A stretch of 64,000 nt of DNA from JABMMZ01 sp044341025. GTDB lineage: Bacteria > Bacteroidota > Bacteroidia > NS11-12g > UBA955. Below the pieces are notes generated by a model that had not been told where the DNA came from, did no database searches, and saw only the letters and a program-made list of their open reading frames with translations. Position 1 is the stretch's first letter. The number at the start of each line of letters is the position of its first letter. Positions 26,801 to 33,730 of this stretch are shown here, piece after piece. The position numbers and the translations under genes are program-made. The stretch is taken from contig JBIISM010000008.1 in assembly GCA_044341025.1 (NCBI GenBank), positions 44,374 through 108,373 of the forward strand. Reading direction: 5' to 3'.

Positions 26801-29275
26801 AAGCCTGATTTTAGCATCAATGATACCGACCAATGCTTACCAGTTCAGAAATTTCAAATGGCTAATTTGAGTAAAATCAAACAGGGTACTATAAGCTATG
26901 TTTGGTTGTTTGGAGACGGGAATTCAGCCACATCAAGCAATGCCAATCATATTTATGCTTTGCCGGGCACTTATCAAATTCAACTAAAGGCCATCTCTAA
27001 TTTTGGCTGCAGTGACAGCATTGCAAAAACCAATTTGGTATACCACCAACCCAAGGCCAAACTTCTGTTTAATGACAGCGCTCAATGTTTAAGGTTTAAC
27101 CAGTTTGTATTGTCTGGCAACTCCAATATACAGCAGGGCAGTGTGCTTGCTTATTATTGGGATACTTCGGGTGTAAATACAGCAGGCTTAAAAGATAAAA
27201 CCATTGCCTTTGGATCTTATGGCACTAAAACCGTTAGATATGTTGTGCAGAGCGATAAGGGTTGCTTAGATACAATGTATCAAACGCTCACGGTTCATCC
27301 AATGCCTAGGGCCAAATTCACCATCAACGATTCGGTGCAATGCGCTCAAAACAATCAATATGTATTTACGGCCACCTCGGTTATTGCCTATGGCACACTC
27401 AAGTATAAATGGAACATTGACCAAGTGTTTACCGACACAGGTATTGTGTTTAATAAAACGTTTAATGCAGCCGATACACCAATTATTGGTTTGGTAACGG
27501 TGTCCGATAAATCTTGCACAGACACCTTAGAAAGATTGGTGTTTGTACAGCCAAGTCCTAAAGCATTTTTTACCTTAAATAAAGCGGGGCAATGCCTAAA
27601 AATTAACCAATTTGCAGCCTCAAACAAGTCGACATTGACACATGGTACTATGCGTTTTGTTTGGCGTTTAGAGGATGGTTTTAGCAGCACAGACACCAAT
27701 ATTGTGCATAGCTTTGCCAAGCACGGAGATTTCAAAATGCAATTATGGGTAAGCAGTCAATACGATTGTGTTGACAGTTTTAATGCGACTGTTTTGGTGC
27801 ACCCTGAACCAACAGCGTTGTTTTCGGTAAATGATGCCAGCCAATGTGTTAAGGGCAATCGGTTTTTATTTAACAATTTGTCGAGTATAGACAGCACAGT
27901 TATGTCTTACACTTGGATGTTTGACGATGGAGATTCAAGCAAATTAATGTCTCCTATGCATCAATATCAATTATTTGGAAATTACAGGGTTGGTGTAGTG
28001 GCCAAATCGATCTATAATTGTCGAGATTCTTTTATGAAGTTAATGGTGGTGAGTCCTATGCCAACTGCGGCATTTACAGTAAACGATTCAGACCAATGCA
28101 TCAATGCGCAAAGCTTTAATTTTAACAATGCTTCTTCGATTCAAGCCGGCACTTTAAACCAACACCTTTGGTTGTTGAACGGGCAAGTGCTTGCCTTGTG
28201 GAATGTAAACAATTACAAATTCAATCAGATTGGACTCTTGCCCATCCGCTTGATCGAAACCAGCGACAGTTTGTGCAGCGATACGGCCTACAGCAACGTT
28301 ACCATTTACCCTAAACCCAAAGCAGATTTTAGCATCAATGACACCGCACAATGCTTAACTGGCAACCTGTTTGTGCTGCGCTCAACTGCCACCGATTGGA
28401 ATGGCATAAGCAAACATTTATGGTGGGTAGACAATGCATTAAGCTCTGTAGATTCAGTGTGGACAAAATCGTTTACCCAAACAGGATGGCACACGTTTAA
28501 ATATGTAAGCACTTCGAATACGTTGTGCAACGACACCATTCAAAAGCTTGTGCGGGTTAAGCCAATGCCAAATGCACAATTCAATACATTAAAGCCATAC
28601 TACTGCAACAATGAGCCGCCTGCCTTGTTAACCCCAGTAGTGCCTGGCGGTTTGTTTACAGGCATCAATGTGCAAGGAAATTACCTGTATCCCAAACAAT
28701 TGTTTGAAGACACCGTTACCTATACAATTACCATAGACAATTGTACCTCCTTTAGCAAGCAAAGCACAATGGTTTATCCATTTCCAGTGGTGCAATTGGG
28801 CAAGGATACCACCTTGTGTCAAACGGAAAGCGTCATACTTAATGCAAAGAATTGGAATTCAAGTTATTTTTGGCAAGATGGCAACACAAACGAAACCTAT
28901 GAAGCCAGAAAGCCTGGTGTGTATTGGGTAAGAGCCAGTAATATTTGTGGCTCAGCCTCCGATACAATCAACGTTGATTACCGAAACCACAATTGCCGCC
29001 TGTGGCTGCCAACAGCATTTACACCCAATGGAGACCTGCTTAATAGCTACTACAAACCCATTGGAATAGATCTCATAGACTTGGAATACAAGATATTTAA
29101 CCGTTGGGGGGAATTAATTTTTATCGGCGATTTGGACAGTAAAGGTTGGGATGGAACGTATAAAGGCCTGCCAAGTCAAGACGCGTATTTTCTTGTGCTT
29201 GTAAATTACACTTACAGAAACTCGGGTAAGAAATATGCTTTCTACGAAAGGGAAGTGTTTTATTTATTGCGTTAA
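20822..29275 (+). CDS. Giant secreted PKD-repeat protein with T9SS type B sorting domain
   Basis: 2817 residues. The N-terminal signal region (LFALFFVVFFFLGNAVYGQ) lies about 28-47 residues after the TTG used here. No ATG occurs between the upstream in-frame stop (20747) and the signal, so a TTG start is needed and its exact place is unsure. The body is a long array of PKD-like Ig domains (YxWxFGDGxxS, PxHxYxxxGxYxVxL). From about residue 1390 on, at least 14 units of about 85-95 residues share a PxPxAxFxINDSxQC start and a second Cys near GCxD(T/S), suggesting a disulfide in each domain. The last 90 residues (LWLPTAFTPNGD, FNRWGELIF, GWDGTYKG) are the CHU_C/type B sorting domain for type 9 secretion. 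Inferred role: cell-surface adhesin or scaffold. A monocistronic gene. Confidence 0.9.
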   Translation: MFGCNNTLDLLKSSILKICKNIPIQSSRLFALFFVVFFFLGNAVYGQSNASFSISGSKCYGDSVFFQFTGQGDTLIWDFADVNSGFYNTSNDSNVVHIFSSKGAFNVRLIVKDTNGLIDTVWQSWSVYNKPIANFTFINACIGLNAQFTNTSTSDLNNPISIYLYRFGDGSSSNQASPQHAYTSSGAKSLKLLVQTTQGCKDSVQKNLVVYAAPTVLLSTDSICPGDNLGVDIQHGTDPVTQYYWNMGDGTFSSNKTFTQQYSTSGLKRIGVKLTYSNGNTCTFNKDSVLVYSKPNAFFTILTARKQCYKSNQTCVQFGLDSTNIVYRNMLWDDGSSVQVNKTSTGACYSYGNANGGVYKITHEVIDTNGCAERYTASIDSVKVYKDPKANFKVTITGGCFKTNVSVVNLSNMQIPVVKHFEWNWGDGSNLDTSTFTNVQHQYIVNGVFKIKLSITDVYGCKDSFVSSDTIKNINFNVDGINYAIDSCQSSNVFKFIQTPVPGGLATWFFGDGDTQNGWNVNHQYNNGTRIGTYYPTIRVSKLGCDSFINLKPNIVHGPLVDMSILNRYQCQVKDTVFFTNASLLYLNKKISVFWDALDPFAGNCTINSKLNQNVDSNCNLSVDSLYFKHMYKKGQDNCYAVKLTLVDSALGCSDVRSFSLPLTKPNARTGITMRANGGFCLGPEGGKTVWIDLGATKPACGRESYWVMWDSLCAENSGNFNAWWQQNTSYHNYTYVPCDSNGNISIGVIIQNGTDTNGRVCRDTAFYHHKVRFGLTDPRFSTTYNPTVQYCKNSTFDFMLGDSTLDSIVYINWNYGDGVNESNLSLGKRTHTYKTRGRFTVIVTMRHANGCVAIDSMVVRIGANPSLFLDKRKICLSDSFRVINTSKYWNGPAYWRDSLRVLNNKEKTRWDLGDGNGFSNNNYQTFFKYNKIGNYTIKLEYTDSVGCVDTFNYPIPLRVFDVFSSITLPSKQLICAQVVQFKSSASVYDSLNQFGHSDDSVVTFSWYFDQASSSSLIKNPFKFFKRGWHDVELLVSNTMGCQDSKKDSFFINGPEAGFEMLSDTVGCMPLTVTFKNKSINANNYTWVYKNAGNNTTTTNSNANVSFTYTNYGVFRPQLIARNTFLNNGISVTCADTFVVNPLTKYSPKIEVFELPRPNFTHSTNCANYTTTFTNTSALSTGTIAQYVWSFGDGSTSTLTNPVHQFADSGKYTIVLKAYSPYGCVDSIKRDIFVYPFPEADFTFNEVCQGKATNFRDISKSFNDIIINYTWNFGNGAGSSAKNPNYIYPKDSVFYVVRLTVRNRSGCIDDITKQVKVWAKPKPNFTAVNVCLKNTINFTNTGSSKQAVQSNVWTMGDGTMLQSNAFSKTYTDTGKYTVKLKTTSVQGCVDSVSKTIQIYANPKANFNINAVSQCLNQNRFVLTNSSVIYSGSITAYEWRLSDGFISTKANIVRSFPSVNTYTVKLIVRSNNFCYDTITQTVNVRPSPKSIIQSSAVEKCINTADSISFNDVSTIDTSIQSRIWTLDPGITNTQKQFKYKYNSVGARVVSLRVQNAVNCWDTSYKAIAIHPKPQAIVAQHVKEQCFRNNLFTFKDSSKITSPYTSNVIWYFGDGDTSISAFTTHRYLSFDTFKIRLIAYSNKGCKDTVYQNTVVHPMPSSAFKIDTLKQCLKANQFKFTNLSSIPHGSMSYAWLFGDAGTSTMLNPTHSYSNFGVYTCSLFVQSNFGCKDSSYKQVQVYSMPVANFKWVDSTACFRSNKMTAINTSVIPQGTYTTYWRSMVTQLVGKDTFVVKWPKDSTYELVLKLVSNAGCMDSISKKAYVWPMPVAIFGIDSAKQCLRSNLFNYSNFSTAKDGQISYQWDLGNGYKASQKDTQMRYLNQGSYTVSLIASSVRNCKDTVSQIAVVHPMPKALFGINDSTQCLNTQNFVFTDKSLIAYGSLQRLWTWGDAAEDTGKIVSHYFAKDTLFKNRLVSISNQNCRDTAYLFVEAYSVPKPDFSINDTDQCLPVQKFQMANLSKIKQGTISYVWLFGDGNSATSSNANHIYALPGTYQIQLKAISNFGCSDSIAKTNLVYHQPKAKLLFNDSAQCLRFNQFVLSGNSNIQQGSVLAYYWDTSGVNTAGLKDKTIAFGSYGTKTVRYVVQSDKGCLDTMYQTLTVHPMPRAKFTINDSVQCAQNNQYVFTATSVIAYGTLKYKWNIDQVFTDTGIVFNKTFNAADTPIIGLVTVSDKSCTDTLERLVFVQPSPKAFFTLNKAGQCLKINQFAASNKSTLTHGTMRFVWRLEDGFSSTDTNIVHSFAKHGDFKMQLWVSSQYDCVDSFNATVLVHPEPTALFSVNDASQCVKGNRFLFNNLSSIDSTVMSYTWMFDDGDSSKLMSPMHQYQLFGNYRVGVVAKSIYNCRDSFMKLMVVSPMPTAAFTVNDSDQCINAQSFNFNNASSIQAGTLNQHLWLLNGQVLALWNVNNYKFNQIGLLPIRLIETSDSLCSDTAYSNVTIYPKPKADFSINDTAQCLTGNLFVLRSTATDWNGISKHLWWVDNALSSVDSVWTKSFTQTGWHTFKYVSTSNTLCNDTIQKLVRVKPMPNAQFNTLKPYYCNNEPPALLTPVVPGGLFTGINVQGNYLYPKQLFEDTVTYTITIDNCTSFSKQSTMVYPFPVVQLGKDTTLCQTESVILNAKNWNSSYFWQDGNTNETYEARKPGVYWVRASNICGSASDTINVDYRNHNCRLWLPTAFTPNGDLLNSYYKPIGIDLIDLEYKIFNRWGELIFIGDLDSKGWDGTYKGLPSQDAYFLVLVNYTYRNSGKKYAFYEREVFYLLR

Positions 29276-29289
29276 GGCAACAAAAGAAT

Positions 29290-29781
29290 TTAAAAATCTG
29301 AGGTTCGAAGAAAATTGTCTTGCCTTGGTTCTTCTATTTCATCCAAGATTTTGAACAGCTGACCATTGGATTTTATGTTTAATTTTTGGCGCAATCTATA
29401 GATAGACACCCGCGCCGATTCTTTGCAAATACCCAGTTGTTCTGCTATCGAAAAATGGCACCTATTGCATTTCAGGATTAAGAGCAAGCGGAACTCCGAT
29501 TCTGACAAAGTATTTGAATACTTCTTTGTGATAGTATGGTAAGTATTGGGCAAAAACCGTTGGAACAATTCTTGGTATTTTTTCCAATCGGTCGGTTTGG
29601 AAATCTTAAACGTATTTAATTGCTCCAATTCAATATTGCCGCTTGTTGAACCCAAATGGGCTCTTTTAAAGTTGATGTTAGAATCGATAAGTTTGTTAAC
29701 CTCATCCAATTTTACCATTAATTTTTCAATTGCTTTATTTAAACTATTTGTTTTCAATGTTTTGTGTTTTAAAGTATTCAA
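29290..29781 (-). CDS. Small LuxR/GerE-like helix-turn-helix regulator
   Basis: 163 residues from a TTG start; an internal ATG at 29715 is an alternative. The first 60 residues include a probable coiled coil (LNKAIEKLMVKLDEVNKLID). The C-terminal half is a GerE-like HTH: LSESEFRLLLILKCN, then SIAEQLGICKESARVSIYRLRQKL, which matches the C-terminal DNA-binding tail of Bacteroidota TPR-HTH regulators without the TPR part. It is probably a cytosolic transcription factor that responds through partner binding. It converges on the giant PKD gene, 14 bp apart, and may regulate it or the divergent polysaccharide region. The target is unknown. Confidence 0.65.
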   Translation of the reverse strand: MNTLKHKTLKTNSLNKAIEKLMVKLDEVNKLIDSNINFKRAHLGSTSGNIELEQLNTFKISKPTDWKKYQELFQRFLPNTYHTITKKYSNTLSESEFRLLLILKCNRCHFSIAEQLGICKESARVSIYRLRQKLNIKSNGQLFKILDEIEEPRQDNFLRTSDF

Positions 29782-30221
29782 AAAGAATAGGGTACAAATT
29801 TACTGATAATCATTTTTTGGCAAATTGAATTAGTTCATGAATTCGTACTTGTTAATAAGTTTATTGATAATTTATGGCAAAATTAAGTTTAATTAATATT
29901 TAAACAAAATTTATTTTTGTTCTAGAAAAATTCAACAACATACTGCCTTTACACGGATTAAAGCCAAGCCAGATTCGGGCAGTTTGTGCGTTGTTGTTTG
30001 ATACGGTCTTTATGTTACAAATTTAGTGTTGGCCTGACATTTTTATTGTGAATGGCATTCTTTGTCTCTCTAATGGGTGTATTAGTGCTTTGTGATGCTA
30101 CAAAACATGTATCAATTGTGCCTTGGGGGTTTAAATGCAATTACTTATTTTAAATTTGTAGTACAATTTCGGTAAATTCTTAAGACCAATTTTCAATATA
30201 CAACTAATTGATTTACAACAA
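29782..30221. other. Divergent intergenic region between two regulators
   Basis: 440 bp without a convincing gene. TAAATTTG at 30151-30158 resembles a -7 element for the rightward regulator, but the nearest upstream TTG is not at the usual spacing. The rest is AT-rich with no obvious repeats or RNA-like structure. Confidence 0.5.
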
Positions 30222-30848
30222 ATGAACAATAACATTAAATTTTATTTTTTCGGATTTGAGCCAGTGTTTATTTTAGGGTTAAGTTACGTTTTGAAAAAGA
30301 ATTCTCCGGATGCAGAAATCATCGACATCAATACACCAGACGAAGACACATTTGCTGCCAGCAGTGACGGTTATGTGTTTTTATCAAAGGGTTTGTTTTT
30401 GCACTTTGCCCATCTTATAAAAGGCGATTTCTCAAACAAAATCATTTTGATTGTTGACGATCTTAATGATGTTGCTTTAGACAACATAACTTTCGATAAA
30501 TTGGCGGCTTGTTTTACTTTTTCTGTCGATATATCAGAGATAGAGTTTGGTCTTCATAGGGTTTTGAATGGTCAACGTTATGTTTCTCAGTCTGTGCTTC
30601 AAGAAATATTGCCAAACATCACTTTTAACAAAAAAGTAGGCAAGCAGGATGACATCTCAAATTTTAAACTGTCGAACAACGAAAGCGCTATTCTCAAATA
30701 CATGCAAGAAGGTTTAAGCAACAAAGAAATTTATTCTGTAACAGGTTTAAAGCCATCAACCATTAGTACCTACAAGAAAAGAATTTTTGACAAATTTAAC
30801 ACCAAAAGTATTGTCAGAATTAATAGAATGCTAAGCATTAGACCTTAA
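30222..30848 (+). CDS. LuxR-family regulator with pseudo-receiver domain
   Basis: 208 residues. Residues 1-130 have the size and secondary-structure rhythm of a response-regulator receiver (KFYFFGFEPVFILGLSYVL, then IILIVDD), but the phosphorylation Asp and acidic pocket are not recognisable, so it is probably phosphorylation-independent. Residues 145-205 are a LuxR/GerE HTH (LSNNESAILKYMQEGLSNKEIY, then STISTYKKRIFDKF). It lies 244 bp upstream of the polysaccharide locus and on the same strand, so it is a plausible local regulator of that locus, as seen for other capsule clusters in the phylum. A short inverted repeat covers its stop codon. Confidence 0.7.
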   Translation: MNNNIKFYFFGFEPVFILGLSYVLKKNSPDAEIIDINTPDEDTFAASSDGYVFLSKGLFLHFAHLIKGDFSNKIILIVDDLNDVALDNITFDKLAACFTFSVDISEIEFGLHRVLNGQRYVSQSVLQEILPNITFNKKVGKQDDISNFKLSNNESAILKYMQEGLSNKEIYSVTGLKPSTISTYKKRIFDKFNTKSIVRINRMLSIRP

Positions 30849-30856
30849 TCTTAAGG
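30843..30856 (+). terminator. Short inverted repeat at the regulator's stop codon
   Basis: CCTTAATCTTAAGG, a perfect 6-bp-arm inverted repeat with a 2-base centre, overlaps the TAA stop. It may be a weak terminator, but no T-run follows directly. Confidence 0.25.
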
Positions 30857-30982
30857 CCTTTAAACCCTTTAACTTTACGCACTTTTTCTTAAAATGATTC
30901 AAAGCTTTTTATTTTTTTGCTTTGATGTCTTTTGGTAAGAATACTACACAGCCGTATTAATTCTACATTATCGAATAGTTAT

Positions 30983-30991
30983 GGGGGGGGG
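30983..30991 (+). repeat. Nine-base poly-G tract in the polysaccharide operon leader region
   Basis: Nine consecutive G in otherwise AT-rich DNA, 102 bp upstream of the first polysaccharide gene and about 60 bp before its candidate -7 element. Long G-runs slip readily during replication, so this could be a contingency tract affecting expression. Confidence 0.6.
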
Positions 30992-31052
30992 TAGTGGCTG
31001 TTTTTCTACAGAATCGGGCATCTTACTACAAGCCTCTGTTTCCTAATAATTT

Positions 31053-31060
31053 TACCTTTG
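31053..31060 (+). promoter_or_regulatory. Candidate -7 element of the polysaccharide operon
   Basis: TACCTTTG matches the Bacteroidota TAnnTTTG -7 motif and would start transcription about 25-30 bp before the ATG at 31093. No clear -33 TTG lies at the standard spacing. Confidence 0.4.
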
Positions 31061-31092
31061 CATAAGGTTATTTTCAATACTTAACTTCTAAT

Positions 31093-32970
31093 ATGCCTTT
31101 CAGAAATAAGTTTGCTCCTTCTTACATTGTATTGTTTATTGATTTGATGTCATTGAGCGTGGTTTACCTTTTTGTGGGTTATTATTTGATTCCGCATTTA
31201 TTCTCACTTCAAGTGCCCAACAGGCCTGTTGAAAGTTTTCTTTTTTACATAACGCTTAATTTCATTTTTATGGTTCTGCTGAATACGTTTTCAGGGATTA
31301 TTAGATTTTCGACCCTTGATGAAATTAAGCGTTTGGTTCAAATGCTCGCGTGTTCTGCTGTGGCCATTTGGATTTTAGACCGCACCCAGGCAATGCTCTT
31401 TGGCCACGTTTTGATCTCTACCATTGCCTTGGTGACATTGTCTATTCTTGGCTTTCAAGCCTTGTTTTTCTTTCGACTGTTTGTTAAATCGGCATACGAA
31501 CTGGCTGTAAGGAACGATAAAAGCGGCTTAAACACCGTGTTTATTGGCAAAGACATTAAGTCTTTCCAGTCCGCCTTGTCGACCCTAAAAACCAAAGCTT
31601 TAAATTTAAATATCAGATCAGGTTTTCTTACAGAAGGTAGCGGCCATGGCTTAACCGTTAATGGTCTTTCTGTTTACTTTAAAAACCATGGAAGCTTTGG
31701 AAACGTAAATATGCTTCAATTTGATGCCGTCTTGCTTTCTAAAAACGCAGCTAAAAACCCTGAAGTTAGAGCGCTTATAGGCAGTTTGGAGACTAAAGAC
31801 ATCAAAATTTTCTTTGTCAATACAGAGCCAGAACTCTTAGACAACAACCCAAAATCTGATGACATTGTTGAAACTCAAATTTCTGATATTCTTAGCCGCG
31901 AAGAGATTGTCTTAGAACCGTTCTTAAAAAACGACTCGATAAGCAATAAAGTGGTTTTGGTTACGGGTGGTGCGGGCTCAATTGGCAGCGAAATCATTAG
32001 GCAGCTGGTTAAATTTAAACCGCAAACGATTATAATTCTCGACAATGCCGAAACCCCTCTGCACAATTTGGAATTGGAACTTCAGAAAATCGATTCGGTT
32101 AACTTTCGGTATATATTGGCCGATATCAATGATGAAGATTATTTAGAGGAAGTATTTATTAAATACGCGCCAACAATTGTGTACCATGCCGCTGCCTATA
32201 AGCACGTGCCAATGATGGAGCGCAATGCCAGACAATCTCTGCTCACCAATATAAAGGCCACCATCAATTTGGCCAAGATTGCCGAAAAACACCAAAGCCA
32301 CAAATTCATCTATGTTTCGACAGACAAGGCGGTAAATCCTGTTGGGGTTATGGGCATGAGCAAGCGCATTTCTGAAATTTATTTGAGTGCATTCTTTCAC
32401 GACAACCTCAAAAACAACCCAAAAACATGCAAGTTTATTTTTACCCGGTTTGGAAATGTGCTAAAATCAAATGGTTCGGTGGTGCATTTGTTTGAAGAAC
32501 AAATTAAAAGAGGTGGGCCAGTAACCCTTACCGACCCTGAAATGACCAGGTATTTTATGAGCATAGAGGAGGCTTCGTCTTTGGTGATAGAAGCGTCTGT
32601 GATGGGCAATGGTGGCGAGTTTTATGTTTTCGACATGGGCGAGCCAATTAAAATTAAAGACCTAGCCGAAAAATTAATCAAATTTTATGAAAAGCCTTTT
32701 GGCAACCCAGTAAAAATTGAGTACATCGGTCTCAGACCAGGCGAAAAGATGTACGAAGAACTTATTTACGACAAAGCAAAAGACTTGCCTACCCACCACC
32801 CCAAAATATTAATATCCAAAGACGAGCCCCAGAATTACCATTTAAGCAATATTTTAATCTCAGACATGTTCAATGATTTTAAACAATTAAACAACAAAGA
32901 AATTAAGTTAAAACTAAATATTTTAATGGAAAAACTTCACAACATCGAAATCAATGCACCACAAAACTAA
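31093..32970 (+). CDS. CapD/WbpM-type nucleotide-sugar 4,6-dehydratase
   Basis: 625 residues. Four hydrophobic segments in residues 1-125 anchor it in the inner membrane. A CoA-binding-like Rossmann region (about 145-260) precedes the SDR catalytic domain, with the NAD motif VTGGAGSIGSE (about 289-299) and the STDKAVNPVGVMGMSKR block (about 410-426), where a Met replaces the usual SDR Tyr, as is normal for the long WbpM/FlaA1 type. These enzymes convert UDP-GlcNAc to the UDP-4-keto-6-deoxy sugar used for QuiNAc, FucNAc and related residues. It is the first gene of the locus and overlaps the Wza gene by 17 bp. Length and motif order are normal for the family. Confidence 0.92.
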   Translation: MPFRNKFAPSYIVLFIDLMSLSVVYLFVGYYLIPHLFSLQVPNRPVESFLFYITLNFIFMVLLNTFSGIIRFSTLDEIKRLVQMLACSAVAIWILDRTQAMLFGHVLISTIALVTLSILGFQALFFFRLFVKSAYELAVRNDKSGLNTVFIGKDIKSFQSALSTLKTKALNLNIRSGFLTEGSGHGLTVNGLSVYFKNHGSFGNVNMLQFDAVLLSKNAAKNPEVRALIGSLETKDIKIFFVNTEPELLDNNPKSDDIVETQISDILSREEIVLEPFLKNDSISNKVVLVTGGAGSIGSEIIRQLVKFKPQTIIILDNAETPLHNLELELQKIDSVNFRYILADINDEDYLEEVFIKYAPTIVYHAAAYKHVPMMERNARQSLLTNIKATINLAKIAEKHQSHKFIYVSTDKAVNPVGVMGMSKRISEIYLSAFFHDNLKNNPKTCKFIFTRFGNVLKSNGSVVHLFEEQIKRGGPVTLTDPEMTRYFMSIEEASSLVIEASVMGNGGEFYVFDMGEPIKIKDLAEKLIKFYEKPFGNPVKIEYIGLRPGEKMYEELIYDKAKDLPTHHPKILISKDEPQNYHLSNILISDMFNDFKQLNNKEIKLKLNILMEKLHNIEINAPQN

Positions 32971-33730
32971 AGCTTTCCTGCCCGTTCTTATATTGCTAAT
33001 TTTTAGTCAATCTTGCGCGTTCAAAAAAGACATACTCTACTTCCAAGATCTTTCTGTAGGCTCTACAGATTCAATAAACATCGCTGCCAATACCATTCAG
33101 GTTAATGATATTTTAAGCATACGCGTAAGCGATTTAAACCAAGAAGTAGCAGCGCCATTTAACGTGCAGATTAATGCGCAAGCTGGCCTGCAAAACAACC
33201 CTACCTTAAATGGTTATTTGGTTAAAGCAGATGGCAGCATTACCTTTCCTATACTTGGAAACATGCAATGCTCAGGTTCCACAATAGCAGATTTAGAAAA
33301 GCATATCGTAAACGCGCTACTGAACGGTGGCTACCTCAAAAACCCAACTGTAATGGTTGCGGTTTTAAACAATAAAGTAACTGTGTTGGGTGAGGTTAAA
33401 AGCCCAGGCACTTTTGTTTTTTTTGAACAAAACCTTACCCTTTTGCAAGTGCTTGGTTATGCTGGCGACTTAAGCATTAATGGCTCCAGAAAAGACATAC
33501 TCATTATCCGTGAAGAAAACGGTAAACGCAGCTACCATACAATCGATATGACCCTGGCCAATTGGTTTGAAAGCCCTTACTACCGCATTAAAACCAATGA
33601 CATTATTGTGGTTAAACCCAATAACCCGAAAATCAAAACAGCAGGCCACATTACAGGCATTGGAGGCATTACAACAATTGTATCATTTGCCTTAAGCATT
33701 TTCTTAATCATAAACACACTAAGCAAATGA
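32954..33730 (+). CDS. wza: Polysaccharide export outer-membrane lipoprotein (Wza-like)
   Basis: 258 residues. Lipoprotein signal with lipobox FSQSC (Cys21), then a Poly_export domain (about 40-130) and an SLBB-type domain (VTVLGEVKSPGTFVF at about 140-155, LTLLQVLGYAGDL). A C-terminal hydrophobic helix (ITTIVSFALSIFLIINTL) would span the outer membrane, as in E. coli Wza. It forms the export channel together with the Wzc-like kinase whose gene overlaps it by 4 bp. The gene is shorter than E. coli wza, as is usual in Bacteroidota, and its start lies inside the dehydratase gene. Confidence 0.92.
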   Translation: MHHKTKAFLPVLILLIFSQSCAFKKDILYFQDLSVGSTDSINIAANTIQVNDILSIRVSDLNQEVAAPFNVQINAQAGLQNNPTLNGYLVKADGSITFPILGNMQCSGSTIADLEKHIVNALLNGGYLKNPTVMVAVLNNKVTVLGEVKSPGTFVFFEQNLTLLQVLGYAGDLSINGSRKDILIIREENGKRSYHTIDMTLANWFESPYYRIKTNDIIVVKPNNPKIKTAGHITGIGGITTIVSFALSIFLIINTLSK

